Source: CAWBRT01 sp963832785 (GTDB lineage: Bacteria; Acidobacteriota; Terriglobia; Terriglobales; Acidobacteriaceae). Taken from it: 64,000 nt of DNA. The stretch is taken from positions 248,001-312,000 of the forward strand of contig CAWHVF010000006.1 of the NCBI GenBank assembly GCA_963832785.1, given 5' to 3'. The position numbers were made by a program, and so were the translations under genes. Below, piece by piece: positions 9,123 through 17,143 of this stretch (position 1 is its first letter; every line of letters starts with the position of its first letter). The notes under the pieces were generated by a model. That model searched no databases, had not been told where the DNA came from, and saw only the letters and a program-made list of their open reading frames with translations.

Positions 9123-9689
9123 ATGTTGACCGACGCTCCACCACGCAACGCTGATCGCGCCGGCTTTCTGGAAAGCGACCGGCTCAGGACGCTCGAGTTG
9201 CCGCAGAACGATCGCTTGCTCGCCATTGCGAAATCCATCGAGTCCGCCATGCAGGGCGGGAAAACCGCAGATGTCCGTCGCGCTTGCGCGGAGTTTCTGG
9301 CGGAAATCTCGGGCTTTTATCGAATCCCGGCCTGCGGCGTCCGCGTGCTCGCCGCCCGGCCGCTGCGGGTCCGCGAACACTGGGTGACCGAGCTATTCGG
9401 GGACTATGATCCCGGGAGCATGCTGATCCGGCTGTGGATGCGGACGGCGGTGCGCAAGGAAGTCACATCGTTCGGAACGTTTCTAAACACCCTCTGCCAT
9501 GAATTCTGCCACCACCTTGACCTTCGTCGTTTCGGTTTCCGCGACACGTGGCACACCCGCGGATTTTTCGAGCGAACTGCCGCCCTCTACCATCATGCCC
9601 GGGGGACGCCGCCCAAGCGGCTGTTCTGGGTGCCTGTAGCTGGCGGTCGCTTGCGAATTGACTGGCCGCGGACTAATCGCGGTGTGTGA
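9123..9689 (+). CDS. HExxH putative zinc metalloprotease-like protein
   Basis: A 188-residue soluble protein. Its one clear motif is HEFCH at residues 126-130, a zinc-binding HExxH helix, followed by a second basic patch DTWHTRGFFERT at 141-152 in which His144 or Glu150 could be the third ligand. This arrangement recalls SprT-like or YgjP-like metallopeptidases, but the family is not certain. No signal peptide or membrane segment is seen. The start was set at the second ATG (9123); an upstream ATG at 9081 would add 14 residues, and neither has a strong ribosome-binding site. It stands alone. Confidence 0.65.
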   Translation: MLTDAPPRNADRAGFLESDRLRTLELPQNDRLLAIAKSIESAMQGGKTADVRRACAEFLAEISGFYRIPACGVRVLAARPLRVREHWVTELFGDYDPGSMLIRLWMRTAVRKEVTSFGTFLNTLCHEFCHHLDLRRFGFRDTWHTRGFFERTAALYHHARGTPPKRLFWVPVAGGRLRIDWPRTNRGV

Positions 9690-9748
9690 GCCGGGGGTGT
9701 CGGCGGGTTCGTTTGGCAGTAGGCGATGGGCGCCCGCCCGTTCATTTA

Positions 9749-10288
9749 TCACTTCTCCCAATCGTTCAGGAACTCGACCCCCATCACTTCTCCTTCGCGG
9801 TGGCGCACCAGGACGCGCGCGCGAATCCACTCCGCCTGCGGCTGCAGTCGGTAGCGCAGATCGAGCTCGGCGCCCACCGGAAACTGACGCGGGCCGCTGA
9901 AAGCGAGTCCGCCGGCGCTGTGATTCCATCCCTGGCCTTCGGAGAGGTGCCGCCCGAGTCCGTAGCGCACCTCGAACTGCGCCGCCGCGCGCGGGCTCTG
10001 GCGCCGCTCCTCCGGGTACGGCGAGGACGGCATCGTGGTGGTCTCCAGCTTGCCGATCAGTACCATGCTATCGCGCTCGGCGAAATCGGGGCAGGGAACC
10101 AGGCGCTGCGAGCATAGCGATGAGACAAGCTGCTGCTGGCTTGCGCTCAGCACCTGCTGCGAGAGCACGGTGAAATTGCGGAAAATCCAGATCAACCGCA
10201 GCCGCTCCAGCAACGAAGGCTTTACGTAGTGGGTGCCCTCGTCGGTGAAAACCTCAATAAACCCGCGGCTTAGTTTCGCTCGAAACAT
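9749..10288 (-). CDS. PilZ-domain protein
   Basis: A 179-residue protein with a PilZ domain in its C-terminal half (about residues 90-175). Both cyclic-di-GMP-binding motifs are present: RRQSPR (RxxxR) and NHSAGG (D/NxSxxG). They are followed by beta strands LDLRYRL, WIRARVLVRHR and MGVEFLN. The N-terminal 85 residues are not recognised and include RLRLIWIFRNFTVLSQQ. The protein is likely a c-di-GMP effector in the cytoplasm, acting on motility, surface or secretion. Its target is unknown because the neighbours are unrelated. Confidence 0.8.
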   Translation of the reverse strand: MFRAKLSRGFIEVFTDEGTHYVKPSLLERLRLIWIFRNFTVLSQQVLSASQQQLVSSLCSQRLVPCPDFAERDSMVLIGKLETTTMPSSPYPEERRQSPRAAAQFEVRYGLGRHLSEGQGWNHSAGGLAFSGPRQFPVGAELDLRYRLQPQAEWIRARVLVRHREGEVMGVEFLNDWEK

Positions 10289-10706
10289 GTCCGCATCCTT
10301 AGTGCTGCCATCCCCGGCGGTACTCAGGCCCTCGGGGATACCACGGAAGCTGTAAGTAACAGCGAAAGGAGCATAGCGGCAGAGCGCCGTCTCTCAGAAG
10401 ATTACGGAGGTTCGCGACTGCCTGGGCATGGGCGCGCCTTCCACTGGCGGGGGGCCAGCCGACTTCAGTAATCTCGGGCGGCGCCAGGTCGGCGCCGAAC
10501 TGCCAGGAGATTCATTAGCTCAACTCGGAGCGTCCGCCCAAGCTGAGCGGCTTTTCTCCAGCCATTTCCCGCTGCGCGAGCTGCGCTCCAGCCCTTGTTA
10601 AATTCTGTGGGGCCGTGACTTAAGTCATCTACGGCTTCGGTGTGCGTTGCTACTTTGAACTTGTAGTTGCCCCGGCAGACAAAAAAGCCGGAACCAGGAG
10701 CAAGCG
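10289..10706. other. Divergent gap between PilZ and DUF438 genes
   Basis: About 420 bases without a gene. The only structure I see is the perfect 12-base palindrome listed separately at 10616-10627. Confidence 0.4.
10616..10627. promoter_or_regulatory. Perfect palindrome upstream of DUF438/hemerythrin gene
   Basis: TGACTTAAGTCA is a perfect 12-base palindrome ending 79 bases before the start codon at 10707. Position and symmetry would suit a dimeric regulator. It could also be chance, and I cannot assign a regulator. Confidence 0.3.
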
Positions 10707-11966
10707 ATGAGTGAACTGATCGATAACCGGGCCCAGCGGATTCGCACTCTTAAGGAAATCATTCGGCACCTGCACTCCGGCGCGCCCGCCGAGCAGGTCA
10801 AAAACCAGTTGCGGCAGATCGTAAAGCAGACCGACGCCGGCGAGATCATGGCCATGGAGCAGGAACTCCTGGCCGAAGGCATGACGGTCGACCAGGTGCG
10901 CTCGATGTGCGACCTGCACTCGCAGGTCACGCGCGAGGTGCTGGTGCAAATCTCCTCGCCGCAGCTCGCCCCCGGACATCCGGTGGATACCTTCCGGCGG
11001 GAGAACGAAGCCCTCCAGCAGGTCCTTACCAGGATGCGCGCGGCTGTGGTTGAGCTGCGCGCTCTGGCTGGCGGTAGCGTTGCCCCGGCCGCGGCGGGCG
11101 ACGCCAGCGCGCCGCTGGTCCAGTGGCGCCAGGCATATAACGACATAATGGACGTGGAAAAGCACTACCAGCGCAAGGAGCACGCGCTGTTTCCGTTCCT
11201 GGAAAAGCACGGCATCGCCGGGCCTTCAAAGGTAATGTGGGCCAAGGACGACGAAATCCGTGGCATGCTCAAACAGTTGGGCGAAGCGGGTGAGTCCGCG
11301 AGCCGGGCCGGCTATCCCACGGCAGCTCTCTGCGCCCTCGCGCTGGACGCGGCCGGCGCGGTCGAGGAAATGATCTTCAAGGAAGAGCAGATTCTCCTGC
11401 CGCTGTCGCTGAACACCCTGACGGAAGAGGAGTGGGGCGAAGTCTGGGCGTCATCGCCCCGGTACGGATGGTGCCTGGTCGAGCCGCGGCAGGGCTACGC
11501 GCCGCCGGCGGGCACGGCGGGCGAGGCGAATGTGCCGTCCACGGGAGCGCTGGTGCTGCCCAGCGGCCACCTCAGCGTCGAACAACTGGCGGCCATCTTC
11601 TCCGCCCTGCCGCTGGACTTGACCTTCGTTGACGCCGACGACCGCGTCGCCTTCTTTACCGAAGGGCCGGATCGCATCTTCGCCCGCAGCCAGGCCATCA
11701 TCGGGCGCAAGGTGCAGAACTGCCATCCGCCGAGCAGCGTGGCCGTGGTGGAGCGCATTCTCTCCGATTTTCGCGCCGGACGGCAGAACGTGGCCGAGTT
11801 CTGGCTCTCGAACTTCCAGGGCAAGTACGTGCACATCCGCTACTTCGCCGTGCGCGACCCGCAAGGCAAATATCTCGGCACGCTGGAGCTTACCCAGGAT
11901 ATAAAGCCGCTGCGCGAAATCCAGGGCGACCGCCGTCTGCTGGAGTACGAGACGGCGAAGGCGTAA
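10707..11966 (+). CDS. DUF438 / hemerythrin-like / PAS protein
   Basis: A 419-residue cytoplasmic protein of three parts. Residues about 10-80 match DUF438 (RIRTLKEIIRHLHSGAPAEQ, then CDLHSQVTREVL). About 90-235 form a hemerythrin-like helical bundle with histidine/glutamate iron ligands, for example EKHYQRKEHALFPFLEKHG and EEMIFKEEQILLP. About 290-405 is a PAS-type sensor domain (LPLDLTFVDADDRVAFF, GRKVQNCHPPSS). Such proteins are thought to sense oxygen or nitric oxide or to help iron-sulfur repair. The ATG has a good AGGAGC ribosome-binding site. No linked regulator or repair gene is present. Confidence 0.85.
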   Translation: MSELIDNRAQRIRTLKEIIRHLHSGAPAEQVKNQLRQIVKQTDAGEIMAMEQELLAEGMTVDQVRSMCDLHSQVTREVLVQISSPQLAPGHPVDTFRRENEALQQVLTRMRAAVVELRALAGGSVAPAAAGDASAPLVQWRQAYNDIMDVEKHYQRKEHALFPFLEKHGIAGPSKVMWAKDDEIRGMLKQLGEAGESASRAGYPTAALCALALDAAGAVEEMIFKEEQILLPLSLNTLTEEEWGEVWASSPRYGWCLVEPRQGYAPPAGTAGEANVPSTGALVLPSGHLSVEQLAAIFSALPLDLTFVDADDRVAFFTEGPDRIFARSQAIIGRKVQNCHPPSSVAVVERILSDFRAGRQNVAEFWLSNFQGKYVHIRYFAVRDPQGKYLGTLELTQDIKPLREIQGDRRLLEYETAKA

Positions 11967-12023
11967 TCGTTTCACGCTCGCAACTGATTAATCCAGCTTG
12001 GTGCCGGGCGAAGGCGGGTCTGT

Positions 12024-12974
12024 TCAGTCCTCAGCCGTGCCTGCGGCTCTGGCCGCCTCTTTCGCCGGCGCCAGCCGCAGTTTCTGGTACATGCGCATGG
12101 GAACCAGCAGGAACCAGAAGGGGATCATGTACATGGCCGCGACCAGCGGCTCGATTACGCCAAAAAACTGGGCGCTGAAGATCATCGCCAGAACGTTATT
12201 CACCAGCCCGAAACTGATCAGGAAGGTGAGCTGCTCGCGCACCGGCATGCGGCAGGAGAACAAAAGCCCCGCCAGCAAGTAAAGCGCGGCCAGAACCACG
12301 GAAACGGCCACGGCAATCGCAATCATAGAAGGCTGCTGGTGAAAAGCGGCGGAGTAGCCGGAGAAGATACCGAGCATCTGCAGGCTGATGATCAGCAACG
12401 ACGCCCCATTGCGGATGGCGAGCATGCGCCTGGCGGCCGGCGGCGAGCAGCGCTTCAATACCTCCGCCGCGATGAACGGAATGAAAACCATCAGCGTCAG
12501 GGTGTGCATCATGGCGGCCAGCGAGATGACCATGGTCTGGCCGGCAAGAATTTTTACCAGCGCCGGCAGCGTGAAGGGAATCAGGAACGAGCTGGTAACG
12601 ACTCCCACCACCACAAACGGAGCATTGGCCGCGAGCATTTCGGCAAACATCGGGGAGATGACCGCCGGCGTGATTCCGGTCAGCAGCAGCGCCGCCAGCG
12701 CGTGGCTCGGGAAGAAGCGCTCGAACAGCAAAAACACCGCCACCGGAAGCACGATCATCTTGGTAACGACCAGGTAGACGATTGCGCCCGGCGAGCGGCG
12801 GATGAATTGCCACACCGAGCTGACCGGAATCGAGAGGAAACTGAGAAACAGCAGCCCCATCATCCCGGGCAAAGGAACGCCGCGGAACCAGGAACCGAAG
12901 CCGGGAAACAGGACGCCCCCCGCCATGGAAGAGAAGACCACGAGGAGCAGAATTATGTCCTGAACGCGAAGCAT
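12024..12974 (-). CDS. Bile acid:sodium symporter-family (BASS/SBF) transporter
   Basis: A 316-residue membrane protein with about 9-10 hydrophobic segments. It fits the SBF/BASS fold: GITPAVISPMFAEMLAAN and the late segment GLVNNVLAMIFSAQFFG correspond to the two crossover regions that bind sodium and substrate. Members carry bile acids, pyruvate, arsenite or other organic anions. The substrate here is unknown. It converges on the DUF438 gene and stands alone. Confidence 0.7.
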   Translation of the reverse strand: MLRVQDIILLLVVFSSMAGGVLFPGFGSWFRGVPLPGMMGLLFLSFLSIPVSSVWQFIRRSPGAIVYLVVTKMIVLPVAVFLLFERFFPSHALAALLLTGITPAVISPMFAEMLAANAPFVVVGVVTSSFLIPFTLPALVKILAGQTMVISLAAMMHTLTLMVFIPFIAAEVLKRCSPPAARRMLAIRNGASLLIISLQMLGIFSGYSAAFHQQPSMIAIAVAVSVVLAALYLLAGLLFSCRMPVREQLTFLISFGLVNNVLAMIFSAQFFGVIEPLVAAMYMIPFWFLLVPMRMYQKLRLAPAKEAARAAGTAED

Positions 12975-13128
12975 GGGACCTAGAGGTAACAGATGGCATT
13001 GTATCAGGGGCCGTTCAGGAAGTGAGCCGGTTTGCCGCGGCTGCAGTCGCGCTTTTTCGCGAGCTTATGGCTGTGCTTCGAATGGGGACTATCCGTGATG
13101 CGGAAAAAGGGTGGTGGCTGTAAGCATG

Positions 13129-13221
13129 ACCGCAGAGTTCGCAGAGTTGCACAGAGCAGATAAGGCTCATTGGGACCTGCACTTCTCTGTGTTCCTCTGT
13201 GTCCTCGGCGGCTAATTCTTC
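13129..13221. repeat. CAGAG hairpin repeat, copy 1
   Basis: About 93 bases whose left arm (CCGCAGAGTTCGCAGAGTTG...) and right arm (...CTCTGTGTCCTCGGCGG) form an imperfect inverted repeat built from CAGAG/CTCTG units. A near-identical copy in the same orientation follows at 13296-13389. Confidence 0.8.
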
Positions 13222-13295
13222 TGCCTTATTTTCATTCCTCATTGCCCAACGTTCCTGGTCCGATACTTCACACGAGACACAAAGACGTTAAGCTA

Positions 13296-13389
13296 ACCGC
13301 AGAGTTCGCAGAGTTGCACAGAGCAGATAAGGCTCGTTGGGGGCCTGTACTTCTCTGTGTTCCTCTGTGTCCTCTGTGGTTAATTCTTC
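13296..13389. repeat. CAGAG hairpin repeat, copy 2
   Basis: Second copy of the element at 13129-13221, differing at a few bases and one small insertion. It ends just beyond the stop codon of the leftward secreted-protein gene and could act as its terminator. Confidence 0.8.
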
Positions 13390-13402
13390 CGCAGCCGGAG
13401 CT

Positions 13403-13753
13403 CTAATGTCCGCCGGCACCGCCGCCACCGACATCGGCGCCGCCTCCGGGACTGCAGGGCCCATTTAACTCAACCGATGTGCAGTTGCTTGGCCGGGTAT
13501 TGTTGGAGCTCGCACTTTCCTTCCGGGAATACTGCGAGTTGCTGCTGCTTGAGCTGTTTGTCATTGAGGAGCCGTTCTGTGAATCGTACGTGCCGCTCCC
13601 GTTTTGAGAGTTACCGTGAGTGCCGGTTCCGGAATCCATGGTTGAAGGGGAAGTGCCGGTGCCTTGTCCCGAGGAACCGGCAGCCGCTTGCGCGCTGGCG
13701 ATCCCAACTGACATGAGCGCTGCCGTCGCTATCGCCAAAAGCTTTTTATTCAT
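13403..13753 (-). CDS. Small secreted Ser/Gly-rich protein
   Basis: A 116-residue exported protein. The start at 13753 was chosen because it has a GGAGAG ribosome-binding site seven bases upstream and opens a classical signal peptide (MNKKLLAIATAALMSVGIAS, cleaved near AQA). The mature part is low-complexity: Ser, Gly, Thr and Asn runs, a possible short NCTSVELNGPCSPG segment with two cysteines, and a glycine-rich tail. The signal peptide nearly matches that of the protein at 38196-38558. Function unknown. Confidence 0.7.
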   Translation of the reverse strand: MNKKLLAIATAALMSVGIASAQAAAGSSGQGTGTSPSTMDSGTGTHGNSQNGSGTYDSQNGSSMTNSSSSSNSQYSRKESASSNNTRPSNCTSVELNGPCSPGGGADVGGGGAGGH

Positions 13754-14108
13754 ACATCTCTCCATTGCCCTGCGTGATCCCATGCCGCCGCTTTACGATC
13801 TGCGGCAAAAGGGTGCGAAATTGGTGATTTCTATAAACTCTGGGATGCCATCGGCGCACGGAGCGGTTTTCTCATGCCGCTGCGTGGCTTGATTTTCTCC
13901 AGCGTGGAGCTGGATTCAAAGCAGTCGCATGTGGCTGCCGCGCCTTATACAATGCGTATGCACCCCGTCGAACGCTGATTTGTGCGTTTGCCTAGGCTGG
14001 GAGCACGCCGTACCCCGATACGCACAAAATAAGAGAAAGCGCGTGTCGCGGGCGTGCTTGCGCCAGCCGCCGCTTCGGGTTGTGTATGCTACTTTCGCGG
14101 GAGATCTC
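13754..14108. other. Divergent gap, nothing recognised
   Basis: About 355 bases between two divergent genes. No repeat, RNA gene or clear promoter box was identified. Confidence 0.35.
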
Positions 14109-15098
14109 ATGTTCAAAGCCATATACCTGACCAAGGAAAACGGCCAGTTCTCCGCCGAGTTGAAGAGTCTGGACGAGGCGCAACTGTCTGAGGGCGACGT
14201 CCTGGTACGCATCGAGTATTCCAGCATTAATTACAAAGACGGGCTGGCGATCACCAACAAGTCTCCGGTTGTGCGCAAGTGGCCGATGGTGCCGGGCCTC
14301 GATTGCTCCGGCGTGATCGAAAGCAGCGGTAATCCCGAGTTCAAGCCGGGCGAGCGCTTCGCGGTTACCGGCTACGGGCTCGGCGAGCTGCACTGGGGAG
14401 GGTTGGCGCAGAAAGCCAGGCTCAACTCGGAATGGCTGGTGCGCCTGCCCGCCGGAGTGGACAGCAAACACGCCATGGGAATCGGCACGGCCGGCTACAC
14501 CGCCATGCTTTGCGTCATGGCGCTGGAGAAACACGGCCTCAAGCCGGGAAGCGGAGACATCCTGGTGACCGGCGCCACGGGAGGCGTCGGCAGCGTGGCG
14601 GTCGCCCTGCTGCGCAAGTTGGGATACCGGGTGATAGCTTCCACCGGCAAGCTGGCGGAGAGCGATTATCTGAAATCGCTGGGCGCGGCGGAGGTGATCG
14701 ACCGCGCCATATTCAGCGCGCCGGGCGGCCGTCCACTGCAGAAAGAACGCTTTGCCGGAGTGGTGGACTCGGTCGGCAGCCACACGCTGGCGAATGCCTG
14801 CGCTCAAACCAAGTTCGATGGAGCGGTGGCCGCCTGCGGGCTGGCCCAGGGAATGGATTTTCCGGTGACGGTTGCGCCGTTCATTTTGCGCGGGGTTACG
14901 CTTTACGGCATAAATTCGGGGTTCTCGTCCAAACCGCTGCGGGAAGAAGCCTGGCGGCGGCTGGCGTGCGATCTCGATATGGCCAAGCTCGATGCCATGA
15001 TGCAGGAAATCTCGCTGCCGCAGGCGCTGGCCGCGGCCGAGGAGATCGTAGCCGGCCGGGTGCGCGGACGCCTGGTGGTGAACGTCAACGCCGGCTGA
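14109..15098 (+). CDS. acuI: YhdH/AcuI-type acrylyl-CoA reductase (quinone oxidoreductase family)
   Basis: A 329-residue zinc-free medium-chain dehydrogenase/reductase of the YhdH/YhfP branch, whose characterised members (AcuI) reduce acryloyl-CoA to propionyl-CoA with NADPH. The ATG at 14109 gives the expected N-terminus MFKAIYLTKENG. Family marks include SSINYKDGLAI at about 40-50, VPGLDCSGVIE at about 62, and the nucleotide-binding GATGGVGSVAV at about 155. No zinc-ligand cysteines are present. The downstream MFS gene is convergent, so it is probably transcribed alone. Confidence 0.85.
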   Translation: MFKAIYLTKENGQFSAELKSLDEAQLSEGDVLVRIEYSSINYKDGLAITNKSPVVRKWPMVPGLDCSGVIESSGNPEFKPGERFAVTGYGLGELHWGGLAQKARLNSEWLVRLPAGVDSKHAMGIGTAGYTAMLCVMALEKHGLKPGSGDILVTGATGGVGSVAVALLRKLGYRVIASTGKLAESDYLKSLGAAEVIDRAIFSAPGGRPLQKERFAGVVDSVGSHTLANACAQTKFDGAVAACGLAQGMDFPVTVAPFILRGVTLYGINSGFSSKPLREEAWRRLACDLDMAKLDAMMQEISLPQALAAAEEIVAGRVRGRLVVNVNAG

Positions 15099-15108
15099 GA
15101 TGCTCGCT

Positions 15109-16395
15109 CTAAGATGGGGTGCCCGGCTGCATTTCTTTTTTCTGAGGCGCCGGGGTGGCGCGCAGGCAGAAAAGGGCTCCCAGCGCGGACAGGCAGAGGC
15201 CGGCGGAGACAATGATGGCCGATTTGCCCATGCGGTCAAGCAAGAGCCCGAAGACAAACGGGGCGATCGCCTGCACGGCCCGGGCGGGAGCGCCCAGCAG
15301 GCCGGTGCGCTCGCCGTAGCTGCCTGAACCGAAGATGGCCAGCGGTACCGTGCCGCGGGCAATCGTCAGCAGGCCGTTACCGGCGCCGTAGAGCGAAGCA
15401 AATGCAGCCGCCGCGCCCGGGCCAACCAGAGCCAATACGGCAGCGCCCAGTGGATGCAGGGTGGCGGCGATTCTGGCCGAGATCAGCGGATGCACCCGGC
15501 GCAGCACTAAGAACTCAAACAGGCGCGCTACTACCTGCGCCGGTCCCACCAGTGATGCGGCGGCGATGGCTTGAAAAGGCGTCGCCCCCGCCATTTGCAG
15601 TAGCCTGGGCAGGTGTGCCGCCATCGAGCCGGTGACGAACCAGGCGGCGGAAAAGATGAAGGCAAGAAGAAACATCTCTCTGTACGGCTTCCAACTGACC
15701 GGAGTCGCCGGCGGCCGCTGCGCATGCTCGGGGTGTGCTGGCAGCGGCAGCAGGAAGCGATTGAGGGGAGCGCCGATCACCAGGTTGAGCGCCGCCCATA
15801 TAAAGCAGGTCTCGCGCCAGCCCAGTGTATTGTTGAGCAGCGAGGACAAGGGCCAGCTAACCGTCGAGGCGAAGCCGGCGAACAGCGTTATGCCGGTGAT
15901 TGCTCCGCCTGCCTTAACGCCGTAAAAAGTGGTTAGGGCGGCGAACGCCGAGTCGTAAAGTCCCAGCGCCATGCCGATGCCGAGGATTGCCCAGGCGCCG
16001 AAGAGGCCGATGGGCCCGGTGGCGGCCCCCAGCGCGACCAGGCCGGCAGCCAGCACGAAGTTGGAGGCTGTCAGAACGCCCCGTCCGCCGCGGCGATCGA
16101 TGATCCGCCCTACGTACGGCCCGGCAAAAGCGGCAATAAACAGCGATCCCGAAAACGCGGCGAATACCCAGGTGCGCGGTACGCCGGTTGCCTTGCCCAT
16201 AGGATCGGCCAGCACCGCCGGCAGGTAGTAGCTCGAAGCCCAGGCCAGGGTCTGCGCAATGCCAAGCGCTGTCACCACGACAGGCTGCGAGCGGGTGAGA
16301 GACGGCGAGGCGTGATTTTCAGCCACGCGGCCCACCCCCGCCGATGGCGTGGCTCGCCGGCCCGTGTTGGCGGATGTCGGTGGGCAGCGTGCCAT
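15109..16395 (-). CDS. MFS transporter
   Basis: A 428-residue inner-membrane carrier with about 12 transmembrane segments. YVGRIIDRRGGRGVLTASN is the conserved loop after helix 2, and YDSAFAALTTFYG lies in the fourth helix region. The ATG at 16395 overlaps the upstream GNAT gene by 77 bases. A GTG at 16326, preceded by a G-rich stretch, overlaps that gene by only eight bases and may be the real start, removing about 23 residues that look non-conserved. Tight overlap with the acetyltransferase gene implies one operon. Substrate unknown. Confidence 0.85.
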   Translation of the reverse strand: MARCPPTSANTGRRATPSAGVGRVAENHASPSLTRSQPVVVTALGIAQTLAWASSYYLPAVLADPMGKATGVPRTWVFAAFSGSLFIAAFAGPYVGRIIDRRGGRGVLTASNFVLAAGLVALGAATGPIGLFGAWAILGIGMALGLYDSAFAALTTFYGVKAGGAITGITLFAGFASTVSWPLSSLLNNTLGWRETCFIWAALNLVIGAPLNRFLLPLPAHPEHAQRPPATPVSWKPYREMFLLAFIFSAAWFVTGSMAAHLPRLLQMAGATPFQAIAAASLVGPAQVVARLFEFLVLRRVHPLISARIAATLHPLGAAVLALVGPGAAAAFASLYGAGNGLLTIARGTVPLAIFGSGSYGERTGLLGAPARAVQAIAPFVFGLLLDRMGKSAIIVSAGLCLSALGALFCLRATPAPQKKEMQPGTPS

Positions 16396-16900
16396 CGCCG
16401 GCGCCCAGGGCGCGCTGCATCAACACGCTATCGACCCAGCGTCCGAACTTGAAGCCAACCGACCGCAAAGTTCCGACCATACGAAAGCCAAAATGCCGGT
16501 GCAATTCGATTGATGCGGCATTGTTGCTGTCGCCGATTACCGCGATCATCTGCCGCCACTGGCCGGCTTCGCAACGGGCAATCAGTTCCGCAAGCAACGC
16601 CTGCCCGATGCCGCGGCGGCTCAGGCGGTGATCTACGTAAACCGAGTTCTCGACGCTGTAGCGGTAAGCCGGGCGGGAGCGATATGGCATGGCATAGCTG
16701 TAGCCGGCCACCTGGCCGTCCAATTCGGCGACCAGATAGGGCAGGCCGCGGCTGATGGCTTCGGCGCGGCGCCGCAGCAGTTCATCAAGCGAGGGCGGCT
16801 CTTCCTCGAACGAGGCGCTGCCGTGCAGCACGTGATAGCTGTAGATGGAGTGAACATGCGGCATGTCGTCGGTGCTTGAGTCCCGAATCAGGCAATTCAT
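16319..16900 (-). CDS. GNAT N-acetyltransferase (phosphinothricin acetyltransferase-like)
   Basis: A 193-residue acetyltransferase of the PAT/MnaT type, which acetylates the amino group of small molecules such as phosphinothricin or methionine derivatives. The ATG at 16900 was preferred over a GTG at 16930 because a GAGAAGGA ribosome-binding site precedes it and the family N-terminus (IRDSSTDDMPHVHSIYSYHV) starts here. The acetyl-CoA-binding motif RRGIGQALLAELI lies at about 100-112, and the late NNAASIELHRHFGFRMVGTL segment is typical. It overlaps the MFS gene and could pair detoxification with export. Confidence 0.85.
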   Translation of the reverse strand: MNCLIRDSSTDDMPHVHSIYSYHVLHGSASFEEEPPSLDELLRRRAEAISRGLPYLVAELDGQVAGYSYAMPYRSRPAYRYSVENSVYVDHRLSRRGIGQALLAELIARCEAGQWRQMIAVIGDSNNAASIELHRHFGFRMVGTLRSVGFKFGRWVDSVLMQRALGAGDGTLPTDIRQHGPASHAIGGGGPRG

Positions 16901-17143
16901 CGTGCAGTCCTTCTCAGCGAAGTGTGCCACGTATCGGGCGAACGCAAATTCCCGGAAAGTGCCTTATAGCGGAAAAGCCGCTGCAAATCAAGCTGGCCGG
17001 ACCGCGTCCGCGGATGCATGGCCTGCGTGCCGGGCAAGTCTGCAGGCGGAACTTGCCGCCTCGCAGCACGATACTATTTAGGCTCAAGCGATCTTTTCTT
17101 ATTGCAAGTGCAGCGTGTGGGAGTAATATTGCTGGCGCACTCC

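Noticed and set aside
8877..9380. A 167-codon minus-strand frame opposite the HExxH protein gene.
   Set aside because: The plus-strand frame has the zinc motif; the minus-strand frame has none and overlaps it.
13992..15362. A 456-codon frame on the minus strand opposite acuI.
   Set aside because: It is antisense to a gene with clear family motifs and has a His/Arg/Gln-rich composition typical of shadow frames in GC-rich DNA.
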